Assembly: GCA_015179025.1 (NCBI GenBank)
Contig: WHUX01000053.1
Span: 248,001-312,000 of the forward strand
Direction of reading: 5' to 3'
Length of the DNA: 64,000 bases
Source: Terfezia claveryi
Lineage: Eukaryota; Ascomycota; Pezizomycetes; Pezizales; Pezizaceae
The notes under the pieces: generated by a model
Database searches by the model: none
Told to the model about the DNA's origin: nothing
Seen by the model: the letters and a program-made list of their open reading frames with translations, nothing else
Part shown: positions 13,948-25,050 of the stretch, piece after piece
How the letters are laid out: each line of letters begins with the position of its first letter
Position numbering within the stretch: the first letter of the stretch is position 1
Position numbers and translations under genes: made by a program

Positions 13948-14041
13948 CCCCAGTTCACTATACTCCGAGCGCCATCACACTACTTCTTAGGTCGCCCTCG
14001 TTGTAGACTTGTGGTTTGGTAGAGATATAGTGAACTGGAGC
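13948..14041. repeat. Short inverted repeat (possible hairpin)
   Basis: CCAGTTCACTATA at about 13950-13962 is answered by TATAGTGAACTGG at about 14026-14038, a perfect 13-base inverted pair with a spacer of some 63 bases. It lies downstream (minus sense) of the Helitron-type ORF. Helitrons carry a short hairpin near their 3' end, but this loop is longer than usual, so the role is unknown. Confidence 0.6.
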
Positions 14042-14111
14042 ATTAAGGAATGGATACCCGACAACCCTGCTCCCTCGTCCTTCCAATGATATTAAGGCAA
14101 TTAACTTCTTG

Positions 14112-14195
14112 CCTCCACTGGGATTCGAACTTGGGCCCTCAATAAGTAAACATAACAGCGCTATGCACTACTGTCAGTTTCAAACACCAAAGTGC
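14112..14195 (-). pseudogene. Degenerate tRNA-like sequence (weak)
   Basis: On the minus strand a B-box-like AGTTCGAATCCC is preceded, about 45 bases upstream, by an A-box-like GTAGTGCATAGCGC. The T stem does not pair well, so this is not a functional tRNA. It could be a decayed tRNA or a tRNA-derived SINE fragment next to the Helitron remnant. Confidence 0.25.
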
Positions 14196-14235
14196 TGCAT
14201 TCCACTGAGACTCTTGACTTTTTCCACTTGTCAAT

Positions 14236-14703
14236 TCAATTGTAGAGACAGGAAATATACAGCGTATCCTTTAAACGTTTAACTCGAGACAGAGCAACAA
14301 AAGTCAAACCAGCCTGGCGCTCCTTAGGACCCAACTCAACTACAACCTTTGGTAGTGTTAGACCCTGAGATTTATGGATAGTGAGAGCCCAAGCTAGTAC
14401 CAGAGGGAACTGAGTTCGGGAATATGCCAGTTGTTGTTGAGTAGGTTTCTGCTGCTGTCGCTCAAGCTCTTCTCGTCGTTTACTCTACAGATTTATATAT
14501 AGTATTAGCTAAGAGGTCAATGAATCCAATAAAATAATTGAAAAACTTCCCGTTAACCTAACAATGCGTTTTCCAACCCTGCAGTGATCACAGGTCCTCC
14601 ATCTATCACCTGTTGGTGTAGATGTCCATGCTTTTGGATCGAAAGGTATACGACACCTTGAGCAAGCAACAGGATTGATTAGGTGCGAGTTCATGATTAG
14701 CAC
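14236..14703 (-). CDS. Helitron-derived mini-ORF: CxxC knuckle joined to helicase C-terminus
   Basis: Two exons on the minus strand, 14703-14563 and 14484-14236, join in phase 0 across a 78-nt intron (GTTAGG donor, CTGTAG acceptor, CTAATAC upstream) to give 129 residues. Residues 14-41 hold a CSRC ... CDHC pair, a probable zinc knuckle. After a [11 protein letters not shown] linker comes an SF1 helicase C-terminal part: [18 protein letters not shown], then [17 protein letters not shown], which match motifs V and VI of PIF1/Helitron helicases (motif names from family knowledge). The Rep, ATP-binding and middle helicase parts are missing, so it cannot be an active transposase. It reads as an internally deleted Helitron that still keeps an open, spliced frame. 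Confidence 0.6.
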
Positions 14704-14790
14704 TTGAAGCTATAGTTTGTGCTGGCGAGTGGGAGCGATTGAAGCTGTAGTTTGTGCTGGCGAGTGAGAGTGAGTGAGCTGGAGGAGTGC
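14702..14790. repeat. Tandem duplication, about 36-bp unit
   Basis: TTGAAGCTATAGTTTGTGCTG followed by GGCGAGTGGGAGCGA is repeated once as TTGAAGCTGTAGTTTGTGCTG with GGCGAGTGAGAGTGAG. It sits immediately upstream of the start of the Helitron-type ORF. Confidence 0.8.
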
Positions 14791-14837
14791 TTGGTAGTTA
14801 GCACTAATCACATGGCTCCCCTCAAATCACGTGGCTG

Positions 14838-14892
14838 CCCTCGCCAAGATTTGCCAATATTTGCCAATATTTGCCAATATTCGCCAAGATAG
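14838..14892. repeat. Tandem 11-bp repeats (TTTGCCAATA)
   Basis: Four to five near-copies of ATTTGCCAAT, flanked by CGCCAAGAT on both sides. Frames crossing it give a repetitive peptide and are not considered real. Confidence 0.8.
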
Positions 14893-15469
14893 CGTTAGCG
14901 TGCAAGATGTCTAACGAATTAAAACAAACTTCGTTCCAATTTAAAAATTGGCAACTTCGTTGCCAATTATCAATCGGAGTCTGTGACATCTGCAATGACA
15001 TTATAGATTCAGCTTTATAGCTCATCTAACATTATATGAACTAATAATGGTGGAGGATTTAAGGGAGAAGTTGAGCATGTATTATTATGAGCTTGGAGAG
15101 TATTGAAATAAAACATGGAAAACCTCGCACACCTCAAGTCCAAAGACTTGATAGAGTTATACAATAATCTCGTCTCACTAAATGGAAAGTCTAGTGGGTC
15201 GGATACAGCACTTCCATGTATTACATTAGGTACTAATCGAACAAAATACCCTTTTTCAACACTCAAAAACCCCCTCTGAAATTGTCTTTGGTTGACCATT
15301 CCATTTAAGGAGCGGAAAACTAAAGAACTTGAACAACTCTCCCGATGACTTATGTATTGTACAAAAAGGCCTGTTGCTGCCGATGCTCTGAATAAATGAG
15401 TTTAAATAAATGATCTAATCGACCCGGAGGACAACTAACAGCTAGTTGTATGTCTAATATAGCTCTAGT

Positions 15470-15551
15470 TAGGTATATTTTATTAATTCAAGATACGTTT
15501 TTATACTAAATGCAGTAATTAAATGAATTGCCCGCAAGCGGCCCAGAACAT
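15470..15551 (-). repeat. Repeat copy B (right inverted copy)
   Basis: Read on the minus strand it starts TGTTCTGGGCCGCTTGCGGG and continues AATTCATTTAATTACTGC and AATAAAATATACC, matching copy A at 13582 in inverted orientation. Beyond copy A it shares TACCTAACTAGA with copy C at 31318, so the family is longer than the A-B overlap. Confidence 0.75.
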
Positions 15552-16638
15552 ACAGTATATATACTATGTATGATAAAAAAATCCAAAATTTCCAAGTCTT
15601 AAAATAAGCAAAATGCTTATTTTTTTTTTAAAGTACCAGGGCCAAAAAAGCTATTAAATTTCTCCTTGGATAGGGCTCAATCTCCTAGATTCAGGGGTTG
15701 AACGTGTTTTCCAGCTGCATTGATTGATTGTGTCGAGGCAGCTAATGATATTGACAAGTAGTTGGGGATTGTTTTCGGAAAACCCCCATACGTTACTACA
15801 CCCGAGGGGGGGGACAATTCCCTTCGCTAGGACTTACAGAAGGGGGTGGGGTGTGGGGGGGGGAAGGGGGGGAAGAATGGAGAAAAGAGGGAGGGAATTG
15901 AGGATGGCCAAGAGCCCTTACCGTATAATGTTGAGGGTAAACCACTTCTTCCCACTAGCACTCATTCCTCCTTTTCCCAAAAGTTTCCCGAATAACCCTT
16001 TAAAATAATTCTTATTTTCTAAAAAAAAACCAAATCTCATGACCTGTGTCGTTTCTTTTTTTTCATTTTTATTAACCTACAATTATTTAGAAACGCGGGG
16101 GCGGGGGGGGGGGCGCAATTATTTTCATAGGTTTAATTGTTCATTATGGAAACTGTTAATAATATGGGAACTACAACTTAAAAAACTAATATTTATAACT
16201 CAACTCAATTATATAAAAACAGAGATGACCATAGAGAACTTAAGAGTTTTTTTTTTCGTTCTTCTTTGCTGTAACTTAGTACAGTTACTTAATATCAATA
16301 TGTATAACGAAAAAAGAATAGTGACAATAGTGGGAGAATAATTAACGATGAATAGCCCAATATATGGCGAACAGTGTTTTCCTGATTGATCAGGGGAAGC
16401 GAAACCTATCGGTGCACAATTCACGAAACCAAAACAGGGCCACCTAATCACAAAATCTTACTTGGTACTGAACTATTAAACTGTTGTATCATATGAAAAG
16501 CCAATAGCAAAAGCAACGAAAAACGCCCAAACATATATACCCCCATATCCGTTTCAAATCTTCCCCCCCAGCGATTCCCCCTTACCTCCCTGACCTTGCC
16601 CCCACACCCTCCTCTAGACAAGCCTCCGCATTACTTCC
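15552..16638. other. Intergenic, AT-rich with G-runs
   Basis: No supportable gene. Two strongly G-rich tracts, about 15840-15872 and 16095-16112, have G-quadruplex potential. The rest is AT-rich with homopolymer runs. The final part is the 3' flank of SEC3. Confidence 0.5.
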
Positions 16639-19600
16639 CTACTTCGTAAACCCATGAACCACATCCTCCCTCTGAAACTCCAACTCCAACCCCTGATACG
16701 CGCTTCCCGCGTTGACAATAATATTCTCAATCCTCTCTCTCACCTTCATATACTCCTCCATCAGCTCCCTACTCATTTTCGCTAGCAGCCTCTTACTCGT
16801 AACCTGCTCATCACCCTCTGCGAAATGCTTATCGACACGTTTCCGCAGTGTGTCGATCCCGCGGCGTATTTCCTTCGAGTCATAGTACGAGAGAATCTTC
16901 TTGAGAACGTGGCGAGAGTGCGAGGCACGGGTGGCAATGTCCTCGATGGTAAGGGTGGAAGAGGAGTGCAGTTGGGATTCGATGGATTCGATAAAGTCCT
17001 GAGTTGGTTTAGAGATTAGTTTTCTCGAATTCTCGGTAGTACATATGTGTGGGGGTAAGGCATGTGTGAAAGTGAACATACCAAAAGCTTCCCCAACGGC
17101 CTCCTCACAACCGCGCCAACATACAACCCCAGGTGCTCCTTATACTCCACTTCCGCCCTCCTCATAAAATCCCCCAACACAATATTTCCTCTAGTATCCA
17201 CATCCTCCACATAATGGTTCATATTCTCAATCATCATTATATGATAATTGAGCTGCTCTTTATCCTCCGGATCCGCCTGCCCCGCAGTATGCGCCCCCGG
17301 ACCACCCACCACCGTCGCCGCAGGTGTAATCCCCGAACCAATACTAAACCCCGACTCCCTCGCAATAGCCTGTAAACTTTCAAACATAGCTTTATTAATC
17401 ATCCTATACCCGCGATCCACCATACCTCTAATCCCCAGGCTCTGCGTAGAATCAATATCAATATCAAGCGTACTGGGCGGGAGTTGGTCTTCAATTCTAG
17501 CTGCAAATTGAGGGAAGATTTTCATGAATTGGATCACGCCTTTTCGTTTCTTGATTTTAACTTTAGTGTCCTCGATTGCGCGAACTTGTTCTTCGAGGAA
17601 CTTCAAAAAGAGGCCGGTGAGACGGTCGTGGAGTTTTTGGAGAACTTTAATAAGGAATTCTTGGTTTGTTTCGTTGAGGAGCCGGAGGGATTTTTCGATG
17701 GAGAAGAGGACGCCAACGCCTTGTCTACAACATGTTTAACAAGGTAAGCAACATATCGAAAAGTGGGAATTGAACGGGAGGAGTAGAGGAGGGGGTTCAT
17801 ACAGAGGATCAGATTTTGTAGCCCAATCAACAAAATTGCCCAAATCAGTCACCAAAAACGAAAACAACTCGCCCATATACTCAACCACCATCCTCCCCAT
17901 GATTCTATCCTGGTCCACCATCCTTCTCATGCCCAAATCCCTCAAAGTCCTCACCTCCGGGGTTCCGCTGTTGATGAAATCCTCATACGGCACATTAGTC
18001 TGGCTGTGCAAGTGGAAAAACTCAATAACAAAATTTTGCTCGCGGCACATGTGCCGGACTATTTCCTCAAGCGCACCGGCAAAGGCTTCGAAGGGGAATA
18101 TTTTTCCTTCTTGTGGGCTCTTCTTGGAACTGTCTTTGGAGAACTCGGAAGAGTTGGGTGAGCGGAGTGATTTTGCTAGGGTTTGTGAGCGTTTTACGGT
18201 GAGGGTCCGAACGGTAGTAGTGATTCTTTCGCTTTCCTTCTCCTGGGCAGTGAAAACTGCGAGAGGGTTAGAAACAATCCATACTCTTTAAGGTAAGCCC
18301 GAATCTCGACTCACCAAGCTCAGCTTCATCGGAGGTGATCTTCCGAGATATTCTCTTCCAAGCAAAAATATGATCTCTAATCTCTTCCTGAAATAACCCT
18401 CGAGTCGGCCTCTCATAAAGCTTTTGTAACTCTGTAAACTCCTCTTTATCCACTTCCTTCGCAAACAAAATCAACCCCGCGAATTTATATAAATTCTTGT
18501 ACACCTCATCATGGCTCAATAGTCTTGGCTTCTTTACCGGCATACCAGGCTTACCAGCCTGCCCCACGGCATCATGCTCCCGTAGCACCTTCTGTAATCC
18601 AACTATCTCCGCCTGGAACTTGATATTCATAAACTGCCTAAACCTCCTCATGAAATCTTTGCTGTCGAGTCTGTAACCCTCTTTTCGTTCCTGTAGAGCA
18701 CGTATTGACCCAACACTTTCCTCGTGGTCGAAGGCAGCCATGTCGTTAATGGAGTTGCTTGTCATCGTCGGATCGATTGTAAGCATAGCTTTGTACAAAG
18801 CCAAAAGCGCTGCTTCAATGCCCCCTAGGCCTGACTCCATAGACCCCTGCTTCAATACGTCCAGCTCACTCGGGGAAATAGTTATCGTAGATAAGATTCT
18901 CTCCAACTCCTTCTGCAACGTCTTTTGGTTCGCAGTTTGCACTTGCAACCCTTGGGATTGGTTCTCAATATGGGCGATATCATCCGTCAAGCTCGTCAAC
19001 TCCACCGCATATAAAGTCAGCAATCCGTCCAATGCCTCACACTGTTCTATGGCATCATCGAACATCTTCGATAATTCGTCAAGTCTTTCGTCCCCACCAG
19101 GATTTATCAAAACGTTTTTAGCTTCCACGGCCGCCAGCTCCTTCCGGATATCCCCCTCCAAGTTCTCTACTTTCCCACGCCAATCCCAGTTGAACTCCTT
19201 CAGTACCTGATCGATCTGGAAGCTCAAGTGTGAGGTATCCAAATCATCCATAATCGACCTTTTCAATTCTTTGCGTTGACGCGTTTTCGGGGATTCTGCT
19301 TCCTCCAGTGTCCGGTTTTGCTTAGCACCAGGGGCTTCGCTAGAGGGCCCCGTACCCTTGAGAGATTCATCTGTATTTGATCGTTCAAATGGATACGGTC
19401 CGGTGGAAGACGGGCTACTGGTTGGAGATGATGAAGCTCTTGCATCACTGCGAGGTGAAGGCTCAATGATAGGTCCAGAGATCTTATCCTTGATTGAAGC
19501 ACCCTTGCCCTTGGCTCCATCAGGACCAATAGGGCCAAATGACCCAAATGTCGGCGTCCGCGGCGTTACAGGACTCTTGTTCTTACCAAGAAGCCCTCCG

Positions 19601-20945
19601 GCTGAATAAGTAGTTGCCGCGAGCCTGAATCTATTTGCAATGTCCCCAGTAGACTTCTTCTTTGCTGCCTTTGCATCCTTTGCATCCTTTTCTTTGTCTT
19701 GTGGTAAAGGCGGGGGTGTTGGTGTCTGTGGAGAGACTTCTCGTTGGATGCTCCGTGCTGGGGGTGGGGAAATTGGAGGCGGTAATTCTTTGGCCTTTGG
19801 TTGTAGGGGTTTTGGAGCTACTGGTTCCAATTGAGGAGGTTGTTCAGAGGACCCAGTCGTTCTTACACTCCTTTGATCATCCCTGATAGAGGAAGGAGTT
19901 TCAGCCCGAGCTGGGGCAGCCACACTATTTGCTGATCTGGTAGAGCCATCAGACGGTCGTCTTCGTACATTAGTCCCTAGGGGTGCTGTGGTTGTAGTAT
20001 TGGTGCTGATGCCGAGGTTATGTGTGCTATCTTGTGACATCTGTCTGTTTGGATTCTGGGGCCGCCCAGGAGACAAGCTAGTCGCCGATTGCATAGACCT
20101 TAAAGACGAAGATGGCGGTGGTGCCATGTGATTATCCCCAGCTCTTATACTCGGCGTACTTTGCTGGGGCCGTAAGGGCCTGCTGTTCAAAGTCACTGGG
20201 GCTATCTTGGGCTGCGTTTGTATTTGTGGTGTTTGTACGTTGTCTTCATCCCGCTGGTCCCTGGAAGGTGGTGGTGTTTCTCTAGGTGCACTCCGTGTCG
20301 AGCTAGATGCTGAAGCAACAGCTGGTGCCCCCGGCTCCCCCAGCTGCGCGATTTCTGTTCCACCAAAGCCCACCAATGCCGGTAGCTTCCCTCCAGTATA
20401 CTTTTTATAAATTTTGATCAGCGACTGAATGAAGAAGTCCTTCTCTTTAGTCGAATTGGCCTGCCAGTAGTACGGTTTCAACAGAGTAACAGTGAAGCCC
20501 TTATCGTGGGGTTCCGGATGATTCTCAATCTGCTGTAGATCGTCCAAGTTCCATGTCTTTCCTATAGAGTACGAACCATTCGCATTCTCCCTCGCCTTGT
20601 GTACCCGCACACGTCCCGACTTGCGCACTGCGACCAATATAACCCTCACCTTTTTCTGATCCAAAGGTGCATCTGGTGGAGGCGGCTGTGATGTGTGCAT
20701 TCCATCTTCCAACACCCGACAATGCGTGATATATTGCTCTGCCACTGTATGGAGGTCAACACCGCTCTTCCACAGCTAGCCGCCAATTTCGGAGGTCAAA
20801 ACCAGGCCGACACAATTCGCCCGCCTAGGAAGAGGGGGGGGTATCACTTGGAACAGAACGTACGGGAACCATCGGTATCAACCTTGGAGAAACAAGACGA
20901 GATAATCCGCCGCTTTTCGTCTTCGAACTTCTGAGCCTTCGTCAT
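16639..20945 (-). CDS. sec3: Exocyst complex component Sec3
   Basis: Five exons on the minus strand: 20945-20864, 20744-18315, 18256-17803, 17724-17082 and 16998-16639, giving 1322 residues. Sec3 tethers secretory vesicles to growth sites at the plasma membrane. The first exon encodes MTKAQKFEDEKRRII ... CFSKVDTDGS, the conserved fungal Sec3 N-terminus, and its splice restores DGSLAEQYITH. Residues 28-150 form the PIP2/Rho-binding PH domain (KKVRVILVAVRKSGRVRVHK; GKTWNLDDL). About 150-510 is a disordered Pro/Ser linker. From about 520 the coiled-coil and Sec3_C region runs to the end (DDLDTSHLSFQIDQVL; ELVFTAQEKE; FMKIFPQFAARIEDQL). Intron 1 is 119 nt (GTACGT donor). The start was chosen because an upstream stop lies in frame and the N-terminal motif is complete. 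It is divergent from SRP40. Confidence 0.95.
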
Positions 20946-21459
20946 GGCTATACCGGATGATTGCCCATTCCTGCCTTGACTGGCGTCGGCCATGTTTGCT
21001 TAGCTGGCTGTAACGGCCAAATACACGTCGGAAAGGGGCTTGACGGGGCGGAATTAGATGTATTAACGGCCGGTGCAGCTGTACATATATAGGAGGAATA
21101 TTGTGTGGCTCGGGAGGAGGGCACCGGGGGTGATGCAGACGGGCTTCTCGTGGGGGGGGGATCTCTCCCTCGTCTGATCTTAGCTGGGCCTTGCATAAGA
21201 CACTGTACAGTACATACTGTATGCAACAAGACGAGAGCGCATTCTGGTCTAGTGACATTTGCAATCTTGGCAGTCCCGGTGACGGACAAAGAGAAAAAGT
21301 TTGGCAGATAAAAGAAGGTCCTCAACTCGACGTTTCTAGCTACCTACGTAGCCAATAGGCCTCCATCCTCTTTCTCCACGTTTCGGAAGTCGAGAAGACC
21401 TCCCACTGGGAGACTGCCCCAGCATTGAGCCTACTCCGACTCCCAATCTCTTCCACAGG
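20946..21459. promoter_or_regulatory. Divergent SEC3/SRP40 promoter region
   Basis: 514 bases between the divergent starts of sec3 and the Srp40-like gene. It contains CT/GA-rich leader-like stretches and no supportable gene; minus frames crossing it belong to the SEC3 leader. Confidence 0.5.
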
Positions 21460-22757
21460 ATGGCCAAAAACAAATCTGTGCCAGCAGCGGCGCCTTCCCC
21501 AGAGCTCCTGCACCTCGTCTCTGCCTTCCTCAGAGACAACGGCCTCACTGATGCCTTGAAGAAACTCCGATCAGAAATCTCAAAAAAAGACTGGGAGACG
21601 GACACTGCCGGTGATGAGCTTCCCGCCCTGACGACTATTTTTGAGGAGTGGACGAACTTGAGGGCAAAGAGCAAGGGCTCAAAAAAAAGCAGGGTCAAGA
21701 CTCCAGAATCGAGTGGAGATGACAGCGGCTCGGAGGCAGACTCTGAGAGCTCGGATAATGACAGTGATTCGGAGGATGAAAAGAAAGAATCAAAAAACAA
21801 GGAGTCAAGTGGCTCGGAGTCCTCCATATCTAGCCCTGAAGCCACGAGCATAAAGTCCGAGGATTCGGCCTCGGATGCAGACTCTTCATCACCGTCATTG
21901 TCTTCCGACTCATCCAAGGCATCAACAAAGTCTAGTTCCTTGTCCTCATCAGACTCGGATTCTTACTCATCTTCCCCACCTCCGGTCCCCTCATCATCTC
22001 CCTCCTCATCCTCTTCGCTATCGCCTTCCTCAGACAGCGAGTCCGTCAAATCAGACTCTGATTCCGACTCCTCCTCGTCGTCTTCTTCCTCATCTTCTTC
22101 CTCATCCTCCTCTTCATCCTCATCCTCATCTTCATCCTCATCCTCATCCTCATCCTCATCCTCATCCTCATCCTCATCCTCATCCTCATCCTCATCTTCA
22201 GATTCCAGCTCCGATTCCGACTCTAATCCCAAGCAAAAGTCCAAGAAGCCCAAGAAGTCCAAGAAGTCCAAGAAATCCCCCAGCCCCGAGCCCTCCAAGA
22301 AACGGAAACGCACCTCCCCCCTTCCTTCCCCCGGACCATCAAAGCGCAGCAAGTCCAGGACCGTTGATTCCAACTCTGGATCCGAGTAATTCCCCTCCCT
22401 CCTCCTTACCTCAACCCAAGTATACTAACCTCTAGCAGCACCACCACAACCCTAGACAATTCCCCCGCTCCTCCACCCTACAGCTCCAAATCCACCTCCC
22501 CCATCCCCGGCCCCGACGGCCCAAAGAAAAATGTCCCCTTCTCCCGTATCGATGTGTCGACAGTTTCCTACGCCAACGATGGCGTCAAAGATAACCGATA
22601 TCTCGCGCACGATGGCGGCTACGCACAGAAAGCCCACAAGGACCTGATCGTGACGAAAGGCAAGGGGTTCACGAAAGAGAAAAATAAGAAGAAGCGGGGG
22701 AGCTTTCATGGTGGTGGACCGATTACTATGGGTGTTAACAGCTTCAAGTTTGAGTAA
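21460..22757 (+). CDS. srp40: Srp40/Nopp140-like nucleolar phosphoprotein
   Basis: Two exons, 21460-22385 and 22436-22757, give 415 residues. This is a nucleolar chaperone-like protein for small nucleolar RNPs. Residues about 13-45 form a LisH-type helix pair (LLHLVSAFLRDNGLTDALKK). Residues about 85-250 are an acidic Ser-rich tract with many SD/SE casein-kinase-2 sites, ending in an almost pure Ser run coded by a TCATCC microsatellite. Lys-rich KSKKPKK segments follow. The C-terminal SRP40_C domain starts near 350 (PFSRIDVSTVSYANDGVKDN) and includes YAQKAHKDLIVTKGKGF. The 50-nt intron has a GTAATT donor, TACTAAC branch point and a tandem TAGCAG acceptor. It lies between sec3 and two other ribosome-biogenesis genes. 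Confidence 0.92.
22080..22200 (+). repeat. TCATCC/CTC microsatellite coding poly-Ser
   Basis: A run of TCN serine codons, becoming a perfect TCATCC hexamer repeat over about 22136-22190. It lies inside exon 1 of the Srp40-like gene. On the other strand it reads as Glu-Asp repeats, which explains an acidic antisense frame at 21963-22373. Confidence 0.95.
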
Positions 22758-23985
22758 AGATTAGTTTTGAAATGGGAGCCTGGAGCATAGAAAGGAAAAG
22801 GATGTTATACCCACGGTAAGGGAGTCAGGTGGAATGGGCCTCGTTGGCTTTTTCTTGTATTTCTGAGAGCAACTTACTTACATACCCTGAAGCGTCATGG
22901 TCTTGTGGCACGTGATGGGTTCTTCTCGGTCATTTTTTTTCATTTTCCGCTTCTATTAGCGGTACCAGATTTCGTCCTTCTTTTATATCATCTAGATTAT
23001 TAGGTACCAACTCTTTGACCATGGAGGAAATCCTCCACAACTGGTCTTCAGGAGGCAGGTATTACTCTGTTATTTGGCACGTTTGGAATTAAAGCGGAGA
23101 ATGTAACATAGATTCAAGAGATATTGCTTCATTTGCAAGAATATGGGACCTTGAGTGCGCTAGAACATTAGTGCACCTCTATATATTTCCTGCGTCGTAT
23201 AATCTAAATGAAAGTCTAGATATTGAGGGTGACTCCGGTTTGATGCTTCCTGTCTTTTTTAACCAGGCGACCAGGCGACTTCATACTTTGGGCCTAGAAT
23301 CGAGATTAACTATTTAACTATCTACTTTCGATCTCTAGATTTTGCTAATCTAAATTGATTGATGATTGTAACATCCATGATTTTTCTTATCACGAGAGTT
23401 AATTACCACCCAGGCGTATTTTGACATTATTATTGTGGCCAGTCCCTTTTGCTTCTATGTTCCAGAACCAGGGTGCCGATCTTATTCCACAATATAGTTA
23501 CCCTCAACTGAAAGTGCGAAGCGATTACCAGCAACCTGTTCACTAATCACCGAACGACAGAACTCAGCTCACAATCGCCGATGCCACGTTCGATAGCATG
23601 ACATGCGTGTGAATTTAGTAGTTGGTGCATCAAATCCTATCATACTCCACCAGCAAGCAGAACAAAGCCGAGATCAAAAAAAGGAGAAAAATGCTAGGGA
23701 ATAGAAGCAAAGCGTAACAGAGTGAATCCCAGAAAAAAAAATCTCCACCTGGTCCTCTCCCATAGTGCTTGCGCCCCTACAGTATCCCCACCCATATAAG
23801 CGCTTTAACCCATTGTTGTATCTTCATAAGCGTGATTGGATTCTCAGAGGAGGAAAAAGAACACCTTGTAGAATTTTGTTTTGTGGCCCAAAGAAGAAAA
23901 CACGAACATTCCCATTTATTTTACTAACCAGTAAGAAGTAAATCACGAAGAAAAACAGATGAGAACAATTTACTGAAACTTGAAA
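22758..23985. other. Intergenic between convergent genes
   Basis: 1.2 kb holding the 3' flanks of the Srp40-like gene and RPL17. AT-rich, no supportable gene, RNA or repeat seen. Confidence 0.6.
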
Positions 23986-25050
23986 TTAAGCAGATGCAGT
24001 AATCGCTCTCCTTTCTCGTCCAGCGATCCTAGCGCGATGCCTGATGTTCAGTCTAACAACGTTCTGGGAGTCGGCACCCTTGGAAACCTGCTCATCAGCC
24101 TGGGAGAGCATGAGCTCAACGTGGCAGGGGTTGGACATATATGGGTTGATCTTGGGAATGATGTTAGAATGAATCCGTATATCATATATATCTTTGGAAC
24201 TGGTTAACTCACTCTACCGTGCGCACGGTATGTCCTCCTCCTCTGCTTTGGGGCTTGGTTGACCTGGATGTGGGAAACGGTGAGGCTGGCAGCGTCGAGA
24301 CCCTTGAGGTCAGCGTTGGCCTCCGCGTTCTTAAGGAGGTCCAAAAGGAAAGTGGCGGACTTGACGGGCCAGCGAGCACGGGTGACACCGAATTGTTTTC
24401 CTGCAGTAACCAGAACCTTTGTTAGTTTATTCTTTTGGTGCAGTCTACCAACCATGTGTGGTATGATTTTGGTTGACTGGAAATAGCCGTGTGCTGATTC
24501 CAATCTAGTCCCCAAAACCACATCCTACACTCTCCTCACTCCGAATTGCCCGCCATATGATAGATATTCCAATTCCCCCAGCAACAAGCGAAATAATGAC
24601 CCACCCTGTGCGCATCGTCCAGTACCACCGGCATATCGCCTCATTGGGACGGCCTCCTTGTGCTCCTTAACGTTCTTCAAGTAGGCAAGGGCACGCTGAA
24701 GTTTCATCCCGCTGATGGACTGGGCAACTTCACGAGTATTCTTGAAGGACACACGGAGGAAGGCACCACGGGCCTTAGCAGTGGTGAGAGGGTTGGCGGG
24801 AGTGACAGAATAGCGGACCTGGGGAGTAGAGATCCAGAATTAGCATTCTCCCTTCAATCCCACCCATGGCTAATTATTTAGCAATATCCATCTCAGCCCT
24901 CGCATAATTTCGGCTTCGTCAACCAGCATTCCAACCACACGTCGAATCCTTCACTTTTCCAACTCTTCACATTGTCCCACGTTCCCGCCGCCTGCCGAAT
25001 CTTCCTGCTCTTCACCACAAGACGCGAAAAGTAAAAGATCAGCCTACCAT
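23986..25050 (-). CDS. rpl17: 60S ribosomal protein uL22 (RPL17)
   Basis: Four exons on the minus strand: 25050-25048, 24818-24605, 24400-24213 and 24150-23986, giving 189 residues. The protein lines the exit tunnel of the large ribosomal subunit. Exon 1 is only the ATG: ACA-ATG is followed directly by a GTAGGC donor, and the 229-nt intron ends CCCCAG before [10 protein letters not shown]. The rest is conserved ([77 protein letters not shown]) with the basic tail [14 protein letters not shown]. The second intron is 204 nt, the third 62 nt with an AAG acceptor. The nearby ATG at about 24867 was rejected because its only donor breaks the frame. It shares a bidirectional promoter with NOP1. Confidence 0.95.

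Noticed and set aside
15840..16112. G-rich tracts as quadruplex regulators
   Set aside because: The sequence allows quadruplex formation but there is no gene or promoter nearby that would give it a role.
21963..22373. Minus-strand frame rich in Glu-Asp repeats
   Set aside because: It is the antisense of the poly-Ser microsatellite in the Srp40-like gene, and the sense strand has both conserved domains.
24840..24900. ATG near 24867 as the RPL17 start
   Set aside because: Its only close donor leaves a one-base overhang that breaks the frame with VRYS; the ATG at 25050 fits exactly.
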